NCBI GenBank assembly: GCA_964019695.1
Contig: OZ026517.1
Location: forward strand, 72,994,665 to 73,058,664
Source of the DNA: Loripinus fragilis
Taxonomy: Eukaryota > Mollusca > Bivalvia > Lucinida > Lucinidae
DNA length: 64,000 nt
Reading direction: 5' to 3'
Both the position numbers and the translations under genes were made by a program. The stretch's first letter is position 1. Every line of letters begins with the position of its first letter. Below the pieces are notes generated by a model, which was not told the DNA's origin, ran no database searches, and saw nothing but the letters and a program-made list of their open reading frames with translations. Of the stretch, positions 11,757 to 23,150 are shown piece by piece.

Positions 11757-11906
11757 CACACAGTAGAGTAACCTCTGATTATTGAGGCTTAAACCATCTA
11801 CCCCTCAATCTCAAGTTTACCACTTTACCATTTAGCCACTGCCCTTCTCTTGATAATAGGTACTGTACTTGAAAGTAAGTATGTCAGGGTCCCTTTCTCC
11901 CACATA

Positions 11907-12008
11907 CAGTAAAACCTGTCTTAAGCTGCCACTCAAAAAATGACAAAACAAAAGTCTTAAAGACAATTGGTAGCTTAATGCAGATCAAAAGTATTGCAGG
12001 TTTTACTG
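11907..12008. mobile_element. Mariner-type MITE family K, short copy
   Basis: CAGTAAAACCTGTC at the left and GCAGGTTTTACTG at the right, each flanked by TA (11905-11906 and 12009-12010). 102 bp. Shares TAGCTTAATGCAG with the longer copy at 16705. Confidence 0.75.
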
Positions 12009-12184
12009 TACAACATACTTTTGTACTTTTCCTGTGTCTCCAAGTATTGCAGTGTAATCATTTTTATGAAAGGTCCAATAATAGACCAATATGCAGCATG
12101 ATAGAGCAGCTCAGACTACCAATGCCCAAGGTTTGAGTTGGTTACGTGTGTGTGGGCACACAGAACATGCTGATCAAATGAGCC

Positions 12185-12800
12185 AGTAACAGTGTGTTTG
12201 TGTATTTCTTTTACCTTTTTGTCAGTTTGTTTCAGAAATAAATACCAGTTTGTTCACAGTATATGGGTAACAATTATATCTTGATTGTATTTTTTAAAAT
12301 AAGGGGATGTTTAATACATGTATTTTGGTCTTTTCGTATATGTCTCCTTTGAAATGCCTCATCAAAATCTGAGTACTTGGGCAAATAAATAAAATATTAG
12401 CCTAAATCAGCTTTTCTTAAAGAAGTGCTTTCTTGTGTTTCCCTGTGAGCATGTTAGTTTTATCGAAAGGGCAACATAACTGCTGTATGACTGATATCTC
12501 AACTTCTGAAGAAAATGGATTAGAATTCTGGGCTCTGTGAGGAAAAAAGGGTGTACTATAATACAAGTATCAGAAGGTAAAAAGGGTCTTGACAGTACCA
12601 TGAAAAGGGCCAAACAAAAAGAGAAATTGGACCTTTCATAAATTAAAAAGGACCTTTGTCAATGGTCAAGGTGAAAAGGGACCTGGTTCCACATCTGGCA
12701 AAAAAGGGACCTTATGTAAGATAAAAGATAGAAAAGGCACCATACTTCAAGGGTAATGTGAAAAAGAAATATTTTTTTAAGGTAAAAGCACCCCTATTGA
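12185..12800. repeat. Family E dispersed repeat, copy 2
   Basis: Collinear with 9128-9790: TTTGTGTATTTCTTTTACC, GCCTCATCAAAATCTGAGTA, TTTCTTGTGTTTCCCTGTGA, GAGAAATTGGACCTTTCATA and AAAAGGGACCTGGTTCCAC. Confidence 0.75.
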
Positions 12801-12924
12801 GTATAACAAGAACCTGAATTTTAATAACATAACTGAACAATTGCTGATTATGGCATAAATCATTAACATAAACAAAAGGGGGATACAGCTGGGCTCAACA
12901 TGATAAGAGTTTAAAAACAGGTTC

Positions 12925-13012
12925 ACGAACTCTTAACCTACTATTGTCGTCAGCCGATAACTTTTGCAAACAGTTTGGTCCCAGATCAGGCCCGACATTT
13001 TCAGGCTAGTGA
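12925..13012. repeat. Family A fragment
   Basis: CGTCAGCCGATAACTTTTGC, AAACAGTTTGGTCCCAGATC and AGGCCCGACA; it stops at the SINE-2 copy that follows. Confidence 0.6.
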
Positions 13013-13168
13013 TTGAGTGGGTTAGTGTTTAATCCCACCAACAGTTAAGGTCATATAGAGACAGGGCCATACCTAAGAGTCTCATCTGACAGACTGGAGG
13101 AGCCATAGATCGAACTAGGGACCCCTGGGTACAAGGCAAGTGAATGAACCACTACACCACGGTGGCTC
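13013..13168 (-). repeat. SINE-2 copy (tRNA-derived), minus orientation
   Basis: On the minus strand: GGAGCCACCGTGGTGTAGTG (A box), CCTTGTACCCAGGGGTCC, a B box AGTTCGATC, then GTCTGTCAGATGAGACTC. The same order is found at 17544-17640 in plus orientation. Different from SINE-1 in head and tail. Confidence 0.7.
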
Positions 13169-13366
13169 CAATATTCTGGCTGGTCTCTGTAGTTGAGCAG
13201 GCTGGATTGAGCCTTATCTGGCTGGTAGATGATCTTGTGGTAGAGCCCATCTTGTAAATAGGCTCATTTTCTAATGGGATGTGATTTTTAGAACACCAGT
13301 CCTATCGCATTCAGCCATTTTACAAAAAAAATATAATTGTGAAGGTTTTATTAACTGAATCACATT

Positions 13367-13581
13367 TTAATCCTTAAAGTGCCAATCATGACTGCAGCAG
13401 ACAACAAATTTTGTGACATCTTTCCAAATTTTTGAAAAAAATAAGGCATATGATATTACATGAGAATCGTCTGCCAGCAGATGCTCCTCATGAAATATCA
13501 TGCCTTATTTGTTATTTTTACAAAAAGCAGCAAAATTTGAAATTGTCTGCTGCAAATTATAGGTGGCGCTTTATGGGTTAA
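13367..13581. mobile_element. TTAA-type foldback MITE family B (inverted relative to 8826)
   Basis: TTAATCCTTAAAGTGCCAAT at the left, GGTGGCGCTTTATGGGTTAA at the right, and the central TGAGAATCGTCTGCCAGCAG palindrome. Confidence 0.8.
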
Positions 13582-13619
13582 GACACTCATTGAAATTGTC
13601 ACCATTGGAATGGCCTATG

Positions 13620-13990
13620 TCAACTTCTTTAGAATGTGTTCAGTTGCAAGTGGCAAATTTTATTGTCTGTTGATGGTTTTTAAAAACAGTTTGGACCCAG
13701 ATCAGGCCAGACAGAATGTCTGTTCTGATCTGGATTCAAGCTGTTTGACACTCTGATGTTATTCCCGAAAGAATATTTTGAAAAAAATATCGACTTCTTT
13801 AGAATGTGTTCAGTGTTTAGCTGCTAGTGGCAAATTTGATTGTCTGTTGATGGTCTTTGAAAACAGTTTGGACCCAGATCAGGCCAGACAGAATGTCTGG
13901 CCTGATCTGGATTCAAGCTGTTTGACAATCTGCTGTTATTCCGGAAAGAATATTTTGAGAAAAATATTTTGAAAAAGTATCTCCAGACAA
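13620..13990. repeat. Two tandem copies of a family A segment (~169 bp)
   Basis: ACTTCTTTAGAATGTGTTCAG occurs at 13623 and 13793, each followed by GTGGCAAAT and an AAACAGTTTGGACCCAGATC hairpin core. The second core is a near-perfect palindrome (GATCAGGCCAGACAG / TGTCTGGCCTGATC). Confidence 0.75.
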
Positions 13991-14350
13991 CAAAAGAAAG
14001 ATTCTCTGGTTACCTTCTACTGTGAAGAAACTGCATGATGTTGTTCTGAAACAGCGTCTAGCAAAAAGGTAAAGCTATTGATTGGTGAAATGCATAAATC
14101 ACTGCAGCTTGCTGATTTGTGCAGTTTGTTTCGTGTGTACATTTATCATTTATGCTTGACTGGCTTTGGTTGGCTAAGTAGTTACCAGCAGAGACCTCTA
14201 TCATACTGCCCATCTGAGCATATTCTGTAGATTACTGGTCTGGTATTGGCAATTACGGTAAACTGGAAGGTTTAAATAGGAGAGACACAGGAAAAGAAAT
14301 AAAGTATAGAAGAAACAAGGACCTTGCTGACAGAAATTTAAGGATAATGA

Positions 14351-14575
14351 CTGTCCTGCCAGCCAAGAGTGACAGTGATGTCATGTTTTGTTTACAAATT
14401 ATCACGGACTTAGAATTGATATATCACTTGTGTATTAATCCTATCCTGTGGATAGGATTAATACACACGTGATCTATCAATTCGCATTGGCTCAAGTGGA
14501 GTGAACAAGTTAATGTTTTACCTAACAATTGTAAACAAAGTATTACCTTACTGTCATTCTTGGTTGGCAGGGCAG
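14351..14575. mobile_element. Foldback MITE family H, copy 1
   Basis: CTGTCCTGCCAGCCAAGAGT at the left and TTCTTGGTTGGCAGGGCAG at the right. The middle is a palindrome, ATCACTTGTGTATTAATCC / GGATTAATACACACGTGAT. A second copy with clear TA flanks is at 62933. Confidence 0.75.
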
Positions 14576-14632
14576 TAGCTGAAGTACAAAAATGCAAATT
14601 GCAAATACATTGTACCAAAACTCTTTGAATGC

Positions 14633-14788
14633 TGGCTAATTGTTCATGCTTTTTTGTCGTCTGCTGACTTCTTTCAGGAACCCTATCAACGTGTCAAATG
14701 GTTTTGGAACCAGACCAGGATCAGCACTGTCTTTTCTGATCTTGCAGAGGGTATCAACAGACAACAATAGTTCCCACAAGCAAAGAAC
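14633..14788. repeat. Family A copy, inverse orientation, degraded
   Basis: TTTTGTCGTCTGCTGACTTC, TTTCAGGAACCCTATCAA, ACGTGTCAAATGGTTTTGG and GGGTATCAACAGACAACAA follow the reverse order of family A. Confidence 0.55.
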
Positions 14789-15083
14789 CAATATGCCGTC
14801 TATTGGATTTGGATCAGTTTACTTGTTACTAAAAGAAAGTGCTTTGGTTTAAACTTTATCTCTTTGTATAAATACATACTTAGTACAACAACAACAAACA
14901 CTTTTTAAAGTGCTTTAAATAACTGGCTGTCTCAATGAGACAAAAAAAAATGCAATTGATTAATCTTTTGTCTGCTAATGTATTCTTCCTTCTGGTTTGA
15001 TACAATAAAATTGGGATAGTCCATTGTAAATATTTAGGGGTGTCAGATTATATTTTAAAAATAATAATGTATTCTTTTGTCTT

Positions 15084-15155
15084 AAAGAGCAGTGTAGGCC
15101 CTGATGAAATGCCACATGATGAGGCATTACATCTGGGTCTTCGCTGTTTGCAAAA
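15084..15155. repeat. GATCAG-type hairpin core, divergent stem
   Basis: GTAGGCCCTGATGAAATGCC pairs with GGCATTACATCTGGGTCTTC. The inner stem differs from other copies yet still pairs. Confidence 0.6.
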
Positions 15156-15444
15156 GTACTCATTTAGGGGTTTCCTGAATACAAAAGGCTAATGAGACTT
15201 AAAAAGTGCCCACACCTCATCTTTTGATACAAAATTACAAGAATAATCAATTATATACATGTACATGTATATATATTCAAGACCAAGTCCTTTTAACTTA
15301 AACTGCTAATGAATCATAGCAGTAATTTTGCCTTGAAATAGTTGACTTTACATATTAGTCTTAACATTTTGCAATGCAAAGAGTTCATTTAATATGCAGT
15401 CCTTTATCACTTAATATACAAGAGCTATTTACCAAAGGTCCACC

Positions 15445-15605
15445 TAAATGTAAGGTCTCTTTTTAACCCTTTTTACCTTGACATAAGGTCCTCTATTACA
15501 TGACTTGAAACCAGGGCCCTTTTCACCTTGAGTAAGGTCCCTTTTAATTTATGAAAGGTCCTTTGGCCCTTTTCACAGAAATGGCAAGGCCTATTTTCTT
15601 GATAA
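15445..15605. repeat. Family E fragment, inverse orientation
   Basis: CTTTTTACCTTGACATAAGG, CTTTTCACCTTGAGTAAGG and TTAATTTATGAAAGGTCC are complements of family E words. Confidence 0.6.
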
Positions 15606-16295
15606 TGCTGGCATGCAGTTTCTTGCACTTCTAACAATATACACCCTTTTTACATCCTAGTTGTAGAAAAGTGAAAGGGCTTGCTAGTGATGCAAATACA
15701 AAGGGTTAGACAATCCAATGGCCCTTACTGGAACAGTGGAAATAACCTGTGACATAATATTAATTTAATTTTTTTCTTTTTGAATGAGTACATTCTTGGG
15801 ATCACTCCACCATCAGGTTGTACCAAAGGAGATTTGACATCAGTTTTCACAGATAAAACCAAGCAGTCTGGTCACATGCAACTATTATATAGTTATTTAT
15901 GAAACATTATTTCATTAATCTTAGTAAATCACAATTAACGGTACTAATTGGAGGTGCCCCAATGAGGCAATTCTATTGAGGATCTTGCAATTTGATGCAT
16001 CATTTGGTAAATTTTAGAAATGCAATCCAGATAGCAAACTATATAAGTTCCATCTTCTGTGAACATACTGGCCTAATACATGGTTCTGAAAAAGGTAAAA
16101 CCCATTGATTATTGAAAAATGCAAATCGCTGCAGGTGGCTGATCTGTACAGCCTGTTTGGTGTGTACAGTATCACTCAACCCAATAGCCTTGGTAGACTG
16201 AGAAATAATCAGTGGAGATGATCCCTACCATGCTACACAGCAGAGCATACATATTTCTGTAGGTCTAAATTACTGGACCTTTCTGCCTGGTTGGT

Positions 16296-16510
16296 TTAAC
16301 CCTTAAAGCGCCACCTATAATTTGCCGCAGACGACAATTTTAAATTTTGCGGCTTTTTCAGAAATAACAAATAAGGTATGATATTTCATGAGAATCGTCT
16401 GCTGGCAGACAATTCTCGTAAAATATAATTCCTTATTTCTTTCGAAAATTAGGAAAGATGTTGCAAAATTTGTCGTCTGCTGCAGTTGTGATTGGCGCTT
16501 TAAAGGTTAA
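16296..16510. mobile_element. TTAA-type foldback MITE family B, best copy
   Basis: It begins TTAACCCTTAAAGCGCCACC and ends GGCGCTTTAAAGGTTAA; most of the 215 bp can fold on itself (TTTGCCGCAGACGACAA with TTGTCGTCTGCTGCAG). A TTAA at each end is the piggyBac-type target, so a piggyBac-like origin is possible. Confidence 0.85.
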
Positions 16511-16704
16511 TGATCACACTGGAGGGTTAAAGTCACATGGCAGGAAAAGAACAAAGTGAGTAGAGAAAGGACCATACTGACAGAATTCCAGATCTGAAAT
16601 GTGAGCAGTCTGATGAAACATTAATTCTGGGCCCTCTGGTCAGGAAGAAAATGGACCCTACTCTTATATATGACAGTCTGTTAGGGCTCAATATGAAGCA
16701 AATA

Positions 16705-16953
16705 CAGTAAAACCGATGTAAAACCAGGGACGCTCTATACAGATATAGAGCGTTCCTGCTAAAACAGCCACTCTCATAAAGACTACAAATAGGTTTTCAA
16801 GACCAATTATTGCTTAATGCAGGTCGAAAGTATTGCAGAATGCTCCAATGGGAGCATTCTGCAATACTTTCCACCTTCATTAAGCTACCAATGGTTATTA
16901 AGATCATAATGTTTTGTCTATTTTGGAGTGGCCGTTTTACACTGGTTTTACTG
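16705..16953. mobile_element. Mariner-type MITE family K, long copy
   Basis: CAGTAAAACCGATGTAAAAC at the left and GTTTTACACTGGTTTTACTG at the right, TA on each side. Two inner hairpins: ACGCTCTATA / TATAGAGCGT and GCAGAATGCTCC / GGAGCATTCTGC. Confidence 0.8.
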
Positions 16954-16959
16954 TACATG

Positions 16960-17540
16960 AAATGACCAAACTTTAACCCTTTAGGGTATACTGATAGGCC
17001 TTTACTTCAGGTTTGATACATAAGGGATTTTCCATGAGTGCTCGTTTATTATTGAATTTATTTAACAATTTGGGGAAAAATGTGAGGCCTGCCTTGCATT
17101 TAATTGCTTTTTTAGCAACGAGTTTAATACCGTCAATTCAATAAAACACCATAAGACATTAAAGCAAATTAAAATTCATATGTAAATGTTAAGGTTTTTG
17201 TCATTATGTACCCAACATTGTATATATGTTTTATCAATTTTAATACTTTATATTATTCCTAGATGGTGATATTTTGTGATAAAATTAATTTCTTGTGACA
17301 GTTCATTGTACATATCTTTAGGTTATTTCTAAATTTAAATGTATTATAGGTATATTTCCTCAAGATTGTTTTTATTTTAGTAAGACCTTTTTACCTCTCA
17401 GGTGCTCTATGCCTGACATGTAATCTGTTTAAGTATAGTGGTTATCCTGAGCAAAGAAATCGGCCCAATACCAAAATTTATTCAAAATGGAACTTGGAAA
17501 AGCTATGCTTTTCTCTCTTTCTTAGATAACCTTTTTCCTG
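16960..17540. other. AT-rich sequence with no recognised feature
   Basis: No open frame with coding character and no repeat of the families above was seen here. Confidence 0.4.
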
Positions 17541-17543
17541 CTA

Positions 17544-17640
17544 TTGTAGTGGGTAAGTCGCTCGCCTTGTACCCAGGGGTCCTGAGTTCGATCCGTCAGC
17601 TCCACCAGTCTGTCGTATGAGACTTTATGAACAAAAATAA
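17544..17640 (+). repeat. SINE-2 copy, plus orientation
   Basis: TTGTAGTGGGTAAGTCGCTC (A box), CCTTGTACCCAGGGGTCC, GAGTTCGATCC (B box), CAGTCTGTCGTATGAGACTT. Compare 13013-13168. Confidence 0.7.
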
Positions 17641-17749
17641 CTTGTAAATCGCTGCCATAGCATGGTGTTTGTAGTCCTGCTTTGAAAAAGCAAGGGTGAT
17701 ATACTGGATTTGCCTTGTCCTTCAGAAATACTTCAGAGCTTTTAGCTTG

Positions 17750-19210
17750 TTAACTCATTGCCTACTAGTGTTGTTATACCCCCCGCAAACTTTGTTTGTA
17801 GGGGGTATACTGTTTTCACGTTGTCCGTCCGTCCGTCCGTGCGTCCGTCCGTAACGCTTTGTTTCCTTAATAACTCGAAGAGTCATTGCTGGATTTTCAT
17901 CAAACCTTGCAAACATGTTCATATATGCAAGACAAATACTTTAGACAAAAAAGTAAGGGCTAGGGGCCAAATCTATTAGAGTTATTTCCCTTTGTAGTTC
18001 TAAATGGCTTTTAATATAGTGCTTTTTCCTTAATAACTCGAAGAGTCATTGCTGGATTTTCATCAAACCTTGCAAACATGTTCATATATGCAAGACAAAT
18101 ACTTGAGACAAAAAAGTAAGGGCTAGGGGCCAATTCTATTAGAGTTATTTCCCTTTGTAGTTCTAAATGGCTTTTAATATAGTGCTTTGTGCTTATGCTA
18201 TTATAGGCCATATACGGGCCAATCAACTCCTACCACAGCTTTCGATGGAACAATTTGATACTTTTCCTATACAATGTAGACACATTGAACATATGCATGA
18301 AGGAGTTTAGTTCAGAAAAGATAATTTTTGACAAAATGACAGCTGTGAGAACTTAGACAATTTTTCCCTAATAAGGTGTTTGTATATGCATAGACAGTGC
18401 CTTTATGGGCCAATCGACTCCTACCACAGCTTTTTATGGAGCAATTTGATACTTAGCCTATACAATGTAGACACATTTAACATATGCATGAAGAAGTTTG
18501 GTTTAGAAAAAATATTTTTTGACAAAATGACAGCTGTGAGAACTTAGACAATTTTTCCCTTATTAGGCTTTTGTATATGCATAGATGGTGCCTTCATGGG
18601 CTGATCAACTCCTACTACAGCTTTTGATGGAACAATTTGATACTTTGCAGATACAATGCAGACACATTGAACATATGCATGAAGGAGTTTGGTTCACAAA
18701 AAATAATTTTGACAAAATGACAACTGTGAGAACTTAGACAATTATTCCCTTATATGGTTTTTGTATATGCATGGATAGTGCCTTTATGGGCCGATCAACT
18801 CCTTCTACAGCTTTTGATGGAGCAATTTGATACTTTGCGGATACAATGTAGACACATTGAACATATGCATGAAGGAGCTTATAATTTTTGTTTGCACAGA
18901 TTCTACTGAAATCTTCTTATCAAAACTAAGGTCTTCTTGTTCGAACTATAACTTGCCAAGTTTTTTCACTGACTCTTACTGTGCGGGGGGTATCTAATAA
19001 GCATTGCTTATTGACTTTTTTCATTTGCTCATAACCTTTGCAAACAGAGTGGACCCAGATCAGGGCCAAGATTTTGTAGAGCCAGATCTGGATCCAATCT
19101 GTTCGACACTCAGATGGTATTCCTGAAACAATTTTTCAAAAAAAAGTTGATTTTGAAAAAAATAAGCAAACAACAAACGAGCATGAAAACCCCAGGGGGT
19201 AAAGAGTTAA
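17750..19210. repeat. Family A copy interrupted by element F
   Basis: The left piece (17750-17774) is TTAACTCATTGCCTACTAGT and the right piece (19027-19210) resumes GCTCATAACCTTTGCAAACA and ends GGGGGTAAAGAGTTAA. Between them sits element F, so the two pieces give the empty site. Confidence 0.75.
17775..19026 (+). mobile_element. Helentron-like element F, copy 2, nested in family A
   Basis: 5' end TATACCCCCCGCAAAC with hairpin partner GTAGGGGGTATACTG, then GTCCGTCCGTCCGT. Four ~190-bp tandem units (CCTACCACAGC or variant at about 18228, 18420, 18610 and 18800). A 3' GTGCGGGGGGTATC is inverted to the 5' end, followed by the hairpin ATAAGCATTGCTTAT. Short inverted ends, inner tandem repeats, a 3' stem-loop and insertion at TT without duplication are features of non-autonomous Helentrons. 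No Rep/helicase sequence is present. Confidence 0.7.
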
Positions 19211-19552
19211 GGCAACTACATATTCTTCTACAGATGCTGCACTTTGCAGTATCTCATACAGGGTATTAACTGTTTGCTGAGATAGCTTCCATATTCAGCC
19301 TAATAAGGACATTGTGTTTGTATTTTTTTTCTTCAAAAAGTCTATAATTATCAGATTTTGAAAACTGTTATGTGTAAAACCAATGTAAAATAGTAGATCC
19401 TGATCAGCTGGCTCCAGCAGATTAGGATCCACTCTGAATTCAAAAGAATAGAGGATCTATGCTCATGTATTATTGAATTCATGATATGAATTGAGGAAAA
19501 GTTAAATAGCAAGGCTTGCCAACCATTTTATCGCTCTTTCACAACTTGTCAT

Positions 19553-19782
19553 ATGGGCCTCGATGCGAGAAAACCTGTCTTCGGGGGTTTCCGAACAACA
19601 AAGGCGCAGACAAGACTGCAGTCTGATCAGCGCCTTTGTTATTCACTTACTGGAAAGTATTTTATCTAGACTTGCTAAGAGCGAAATTTAGATTTTCTAG
19701 CTAGTCTCTGTAGCTGAGTAGGCTGGTTTGAATCTCACTTCATCGGAAACCCAGACGACAGGTTTTCTCGGGTTGAGGCCCA
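19553..19782. mobile_element. Foldback MITE family C
   Basis: GGGCCTCGATGCGAGAAAAC and CTGTCTTCGGGGGTTTCCGA are mirrored by TCGGAAACCCAGACGACAGG and TTTTCTCGGGTTGAGGCCC. An internal hairpin (AACAAAGGCGC / GCGCCTTTGTTATT) carries the GATCAG word. Confidence 0.85.
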
Positions 19783-20069
19783 ATTATAAAATTCAGTTAT
19801 ACAGCAGAATGAATTTTAGATTCTATTTATCATATTACACTAAAATCAATTTGAATATTGCTAAGATTTTGACATATATGCTCAAAATTGTTATGAATGT
19901 CAATCAGGGTTCCCATGGTCAGGCAGTCCGGGGAAAAATGATCAAACTTCAAGGTCAGGGAAAAGTCAGGGAATCATAATTTGAAATTTTGACAGGAGTC
20001 AGGGAATTTAACATGTATAGTCAGATGCTGTCATTTTTATACCACGCCACTTAAAATGTGCAGAGTATT

Positions 20070-20690
20070 ATGTTATACCCTCCGTTCAAAAATTTGTGTT
20101 GAGTGTCCATCCTTCCGTCTGTCCGTCACCATTTAGCTTCCCCTGTCTATCTTGTGTATTTTCGACCAATTTTCATCAAACGTTATATAAGAGTTGATAT
20201 TGGGGAGGAGTGGTTTGGGATTGTAGATGGGTACATTTCGTCAAATAAGCTAAGAGTTACTGCCCTTGATTTATGTTAAAATTTGGTTCCTGTTAACTAT
20301 CTTGGACATATTTTGGCGATTTTCTTCAAACTTTGTATTTGAGTTGATATTGGGCAGGAGTGGTTTGGGATTGTAGATGGGTATATGCTCAATTAAGCAC
20401 AGAGTTATTGCTCTTGATTTATGTTAAAATTTGTTTTTTGTCCTCTATCTTGGGCATTTTTTGGCTGATTCTCTCCAAACTTTGTAAACAAGTTGATATT
20501 GGGAAGGAGTGGTTTGAAAACATAGATAGGTAAATTTTGTCAAATATGCACAGAGTTATTGCCCTTTATTTATGTTGAAAATTGGTTTGGGTGCTCTATA
20601 TTGAGTATTATTTAATCAATTTTCTTCAAACTTTGCATGAGAGTTGATATTAGGAAGAAGTGTTATGCGATTGCAAATCATTTAATTTTG
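20070..20690 (+). repeat. ~150-bp tandem repeat, four units, with GTCCGTC-type head
   Basis: GAGTTGATATTGGG or variant occurs at 20191, 20341, 20490 and 20641. The head TTATACCCTCCGTTC and CCGTCTGTCCGTC resemble the start of element F, so it may be another Helentron-like element. The 3' end was not located. Confidence 0.7.
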
Positions 20691-20699
20691 TCCTTGATT

Positions 20700-21580
20700 T
20701 GAAAATATGATGAAAATTTGTATATAAGATCCTGGTTGAGAAAACTGCATTTAATTTTTCATTAATATGGCCCTTGATTTATGGATTGTCTTTGTAATAA
20801 AAAATATTTCATTGCGGGTATAATGCATGCCTGCAGCGATTTTATTTAAATGACGATGATTACAATTCAGTACATGTCGATCATAGTGCCTAAAATGTAG
20901 TGAAATAAAGTTTTTCAGCCCTAGCTTTCGTATTTTCATTGTTTTACTAATTATGTACATCGATGTCAATCTCAGCTTGGCAAAATGCAGACCATTTTGT
21001 TTATGATTTTGACCAGGGTATTTTGAAATTTGGTTAGCGAAAATTCAAGGAAAAGTCAATGAATTTTATTTTCTATTGGCTTGTGGTGAGCTATTGTGAT
21101 TGTTGGATGTGCGTCATCTGACTTTTGTTAACTATTGCTTCAAAGGACATCTCCTAAACTACTGGCTAGTTTTAACCAAACTTTGCAGGAAAAATCCTTA
21201 TATGGCCCACTTTAATAGTTGTTCAAGAGGTTCTGGTCCATTGCATATCTAGATCACACTTTAAAAATCTTCTTGTCTGAAACCACAAGGCATAGAGCTT
21301 TGCTATGTAGTATGTAGCATCACCTAGTGAATCTCTACATGCACTGTGACCGATGACTAACCTAAATATCATGCATCAGTGAGTCATAATTCTATGGGGT
21401 AAGATGTGTTTCTTTACAGCAGTGATATCTTACCATAACTAAGGTGTGTGACTGTCATAACTTGGTAAAGTGCATTTCTCTTTGAATCAAATCTGTAAAA
21501 TTGTTTGTCACAAAATGGAATGACACTTGTGAGACTACTACGACAGGTGTAACACCACCTTCTAAAAAATTCGTAGATAT
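20700..21580. other. Unassigned intergenic sequence
   Basis: No gene or repeat of a recognised family was seen. Confidence 0.35.
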
Positions 21581-21587
21581 CTATTCA

Positions 21588-21712
21588 AAATTTACATTAG
21601 GGGAGGTCAGATATATGGTCGCAAATTTAGTTTTACAGCAACATGTGAGCAGAGCCGTAAAACAGGATTTCCGACAATATAATCAACCATATACCTCCCA
21701 AAATGAACTTTT
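21588..21712. repeat. Foldback element family J, short copy
   Basis: TTTACATTAGGGGAGGTCAG at the left, TATACCTCCCAAAATGAAC at the right, and AATTTAGTTTTACAGCAA inside, shared with 54222-54449. Confidence 0.6.
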
Positions 21713-21821
21713 TAAATATGGTTATCCCCATTCTAATGCACCTCTGTGCTTGAATTTTGTCTAACGTTAAATCATACATCTGTTCAATAGCATGTGTCTC
21801 TGATGGACCATTTAAACCAGG

Positions 21822-22058
21822 CCCAGAGGTTATAAAACTTTTCATCCTCAACTCAGCTGAACACGAAATCTATCCTACTCATAAATGTTAAAATGCCAAC
21901 AATTGTTGGCATTTTAACATTTATTAGCATGATAAATACAACACTTGAGAGACTTAAAGCAAAAAAACTCCTTCATTTGTCGGTATTTTTAGTTTTTATG
22001 AGCAGTTGAACTTTTGTGCTCAGCTGAGTTGAGCATGAAAAGTTTTATAACCTCAGGG
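21822..22058. mobile_element. Foldback MITE family I with CCAGG flanks
   Basis: CCCAGAGGTTATAAAACTTT and CTCAACTCAGCTGAACAC at the left are mirrored by GTGCTCAGCTGAGTTGAGC and AGTTTTATAACCTCAGGG. CCAGG flanks both ends (21817-21821, 22059-22063). An inner palindrome AAATGTTAAAATGCCAACA / TGTTGGCATTTTAACATTT lies at 21885-21925. Confidence 0.75.
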
Positions 22059-22464
22059 CCAGGAATACCTCTAGAAAATGTAATCCGGCAAAATCAGCTA
22101 AAATGTTTCAGTTCCAGAATTTAAATTATACAACAGTTGTGGGAGTCAAAAAGGATCAACACTCAGTGTGTCAGTATAAAAATTTAATGTTGCCTTGTTA
22201 TTATACAAACACAACTGACAATATAAATAATTTGAAATATAAATCAATCATATATAATACTGAGACAACAGTAAAACTATTCATATCCTGTAGTTATCCT
22301 TACCTCATCTTAACCATTTCTATCATGAATATTCATGCTAAGCTCCACCCACTATGAATAATTATGTAAATAAACTTTCATGCTAGACAGCAGCTGGTAC
22401 ATAGAACAAAGAAATTACTTGTCACGTTGACTTGAGTAGGATCATATCTAATCATATTTTCATT

Positions 22465-22540
22465 AGCAAACACAGTAGACCCTGATCAGGCATCTCTTAC
22501 AAGAGCTGCCTGATCCGGGTCTGCTCTCTTTGCAAAAGCG
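22465..22540. repeat. GATCAG hairpin core
   Basis: GCAAACACAGTAGACCCTGA, stem GATCAGGCATCTC / GAGCTGCCTGATC, then CGGGTCTGCTCTCTTTGC. Confidence 0.7.
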
Positions 22541-22991
22541 TTAAAAGGCGTCTCTATGAGGAAAATGGTTAATTTATTCCAGTTTGGAGCTTTGGGCATA
22601 TTGAGTGCAACAGGGTCACAATTATGATGTATTTCATAACCATTTCACAAGATTTTGCTATCATGTGTTCAAACTAGACTGGGCATTGGCACAGTCTTGC
22701 CAGATCTTTTGCTGCTTTCACACACACAAAGTATGGGTTTCAGAGATAGATCAGGCCAAACAGGTTAATTATCTGTGGCACCTAACAGTCAGTTTGAGAT
22801 ATCCCACACTAGATAGAATTACGTCAGAAACAACAGTGGTACAACAGTTACTTGATATGTTACAATTGGGGACGGACCTCCTTTAAGGGCCACTTCTAGA
22901 AGAACTTAGGAGGGAAATTCTGCTCCAAACTTGTGTGAAACTGATGCACTTGTGTAAAATTAGCCAAATATGATAGTTATGCTGCCTCCTT

Positions 22992-23150
22992 TCACTCTTT
23001 GCATGCTGGATTATTTAGCTTTCTTTTTTTTTTTTTTCAAAAAATTCTTTCAGGAATACCATTACATTATCAAACAGTTTGGATCCAAATCAGATCCCAA
23101 CAGTTTTGGGTGTCTGATCTAAGTCAAAGCAGTTTGCAAAGAAAATTGGC
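22992..23150. repeat. Family A copy, inverse orientation
   Basis: CACTCTTTGCATGCTGGAT, ATTCTTTCAGGAATACCAT, ATCAAACAGTTTGGATCC and GCAGTTTGCAAAGAAAAT. Confidence 0.65.

Noticed and set aside
13778..13972. Small open frame with SLDPDQARQNV-type sequence
   Set aside because: This is a translated family A repeat; the same peptide appears wherever that repeat is read in this frame.
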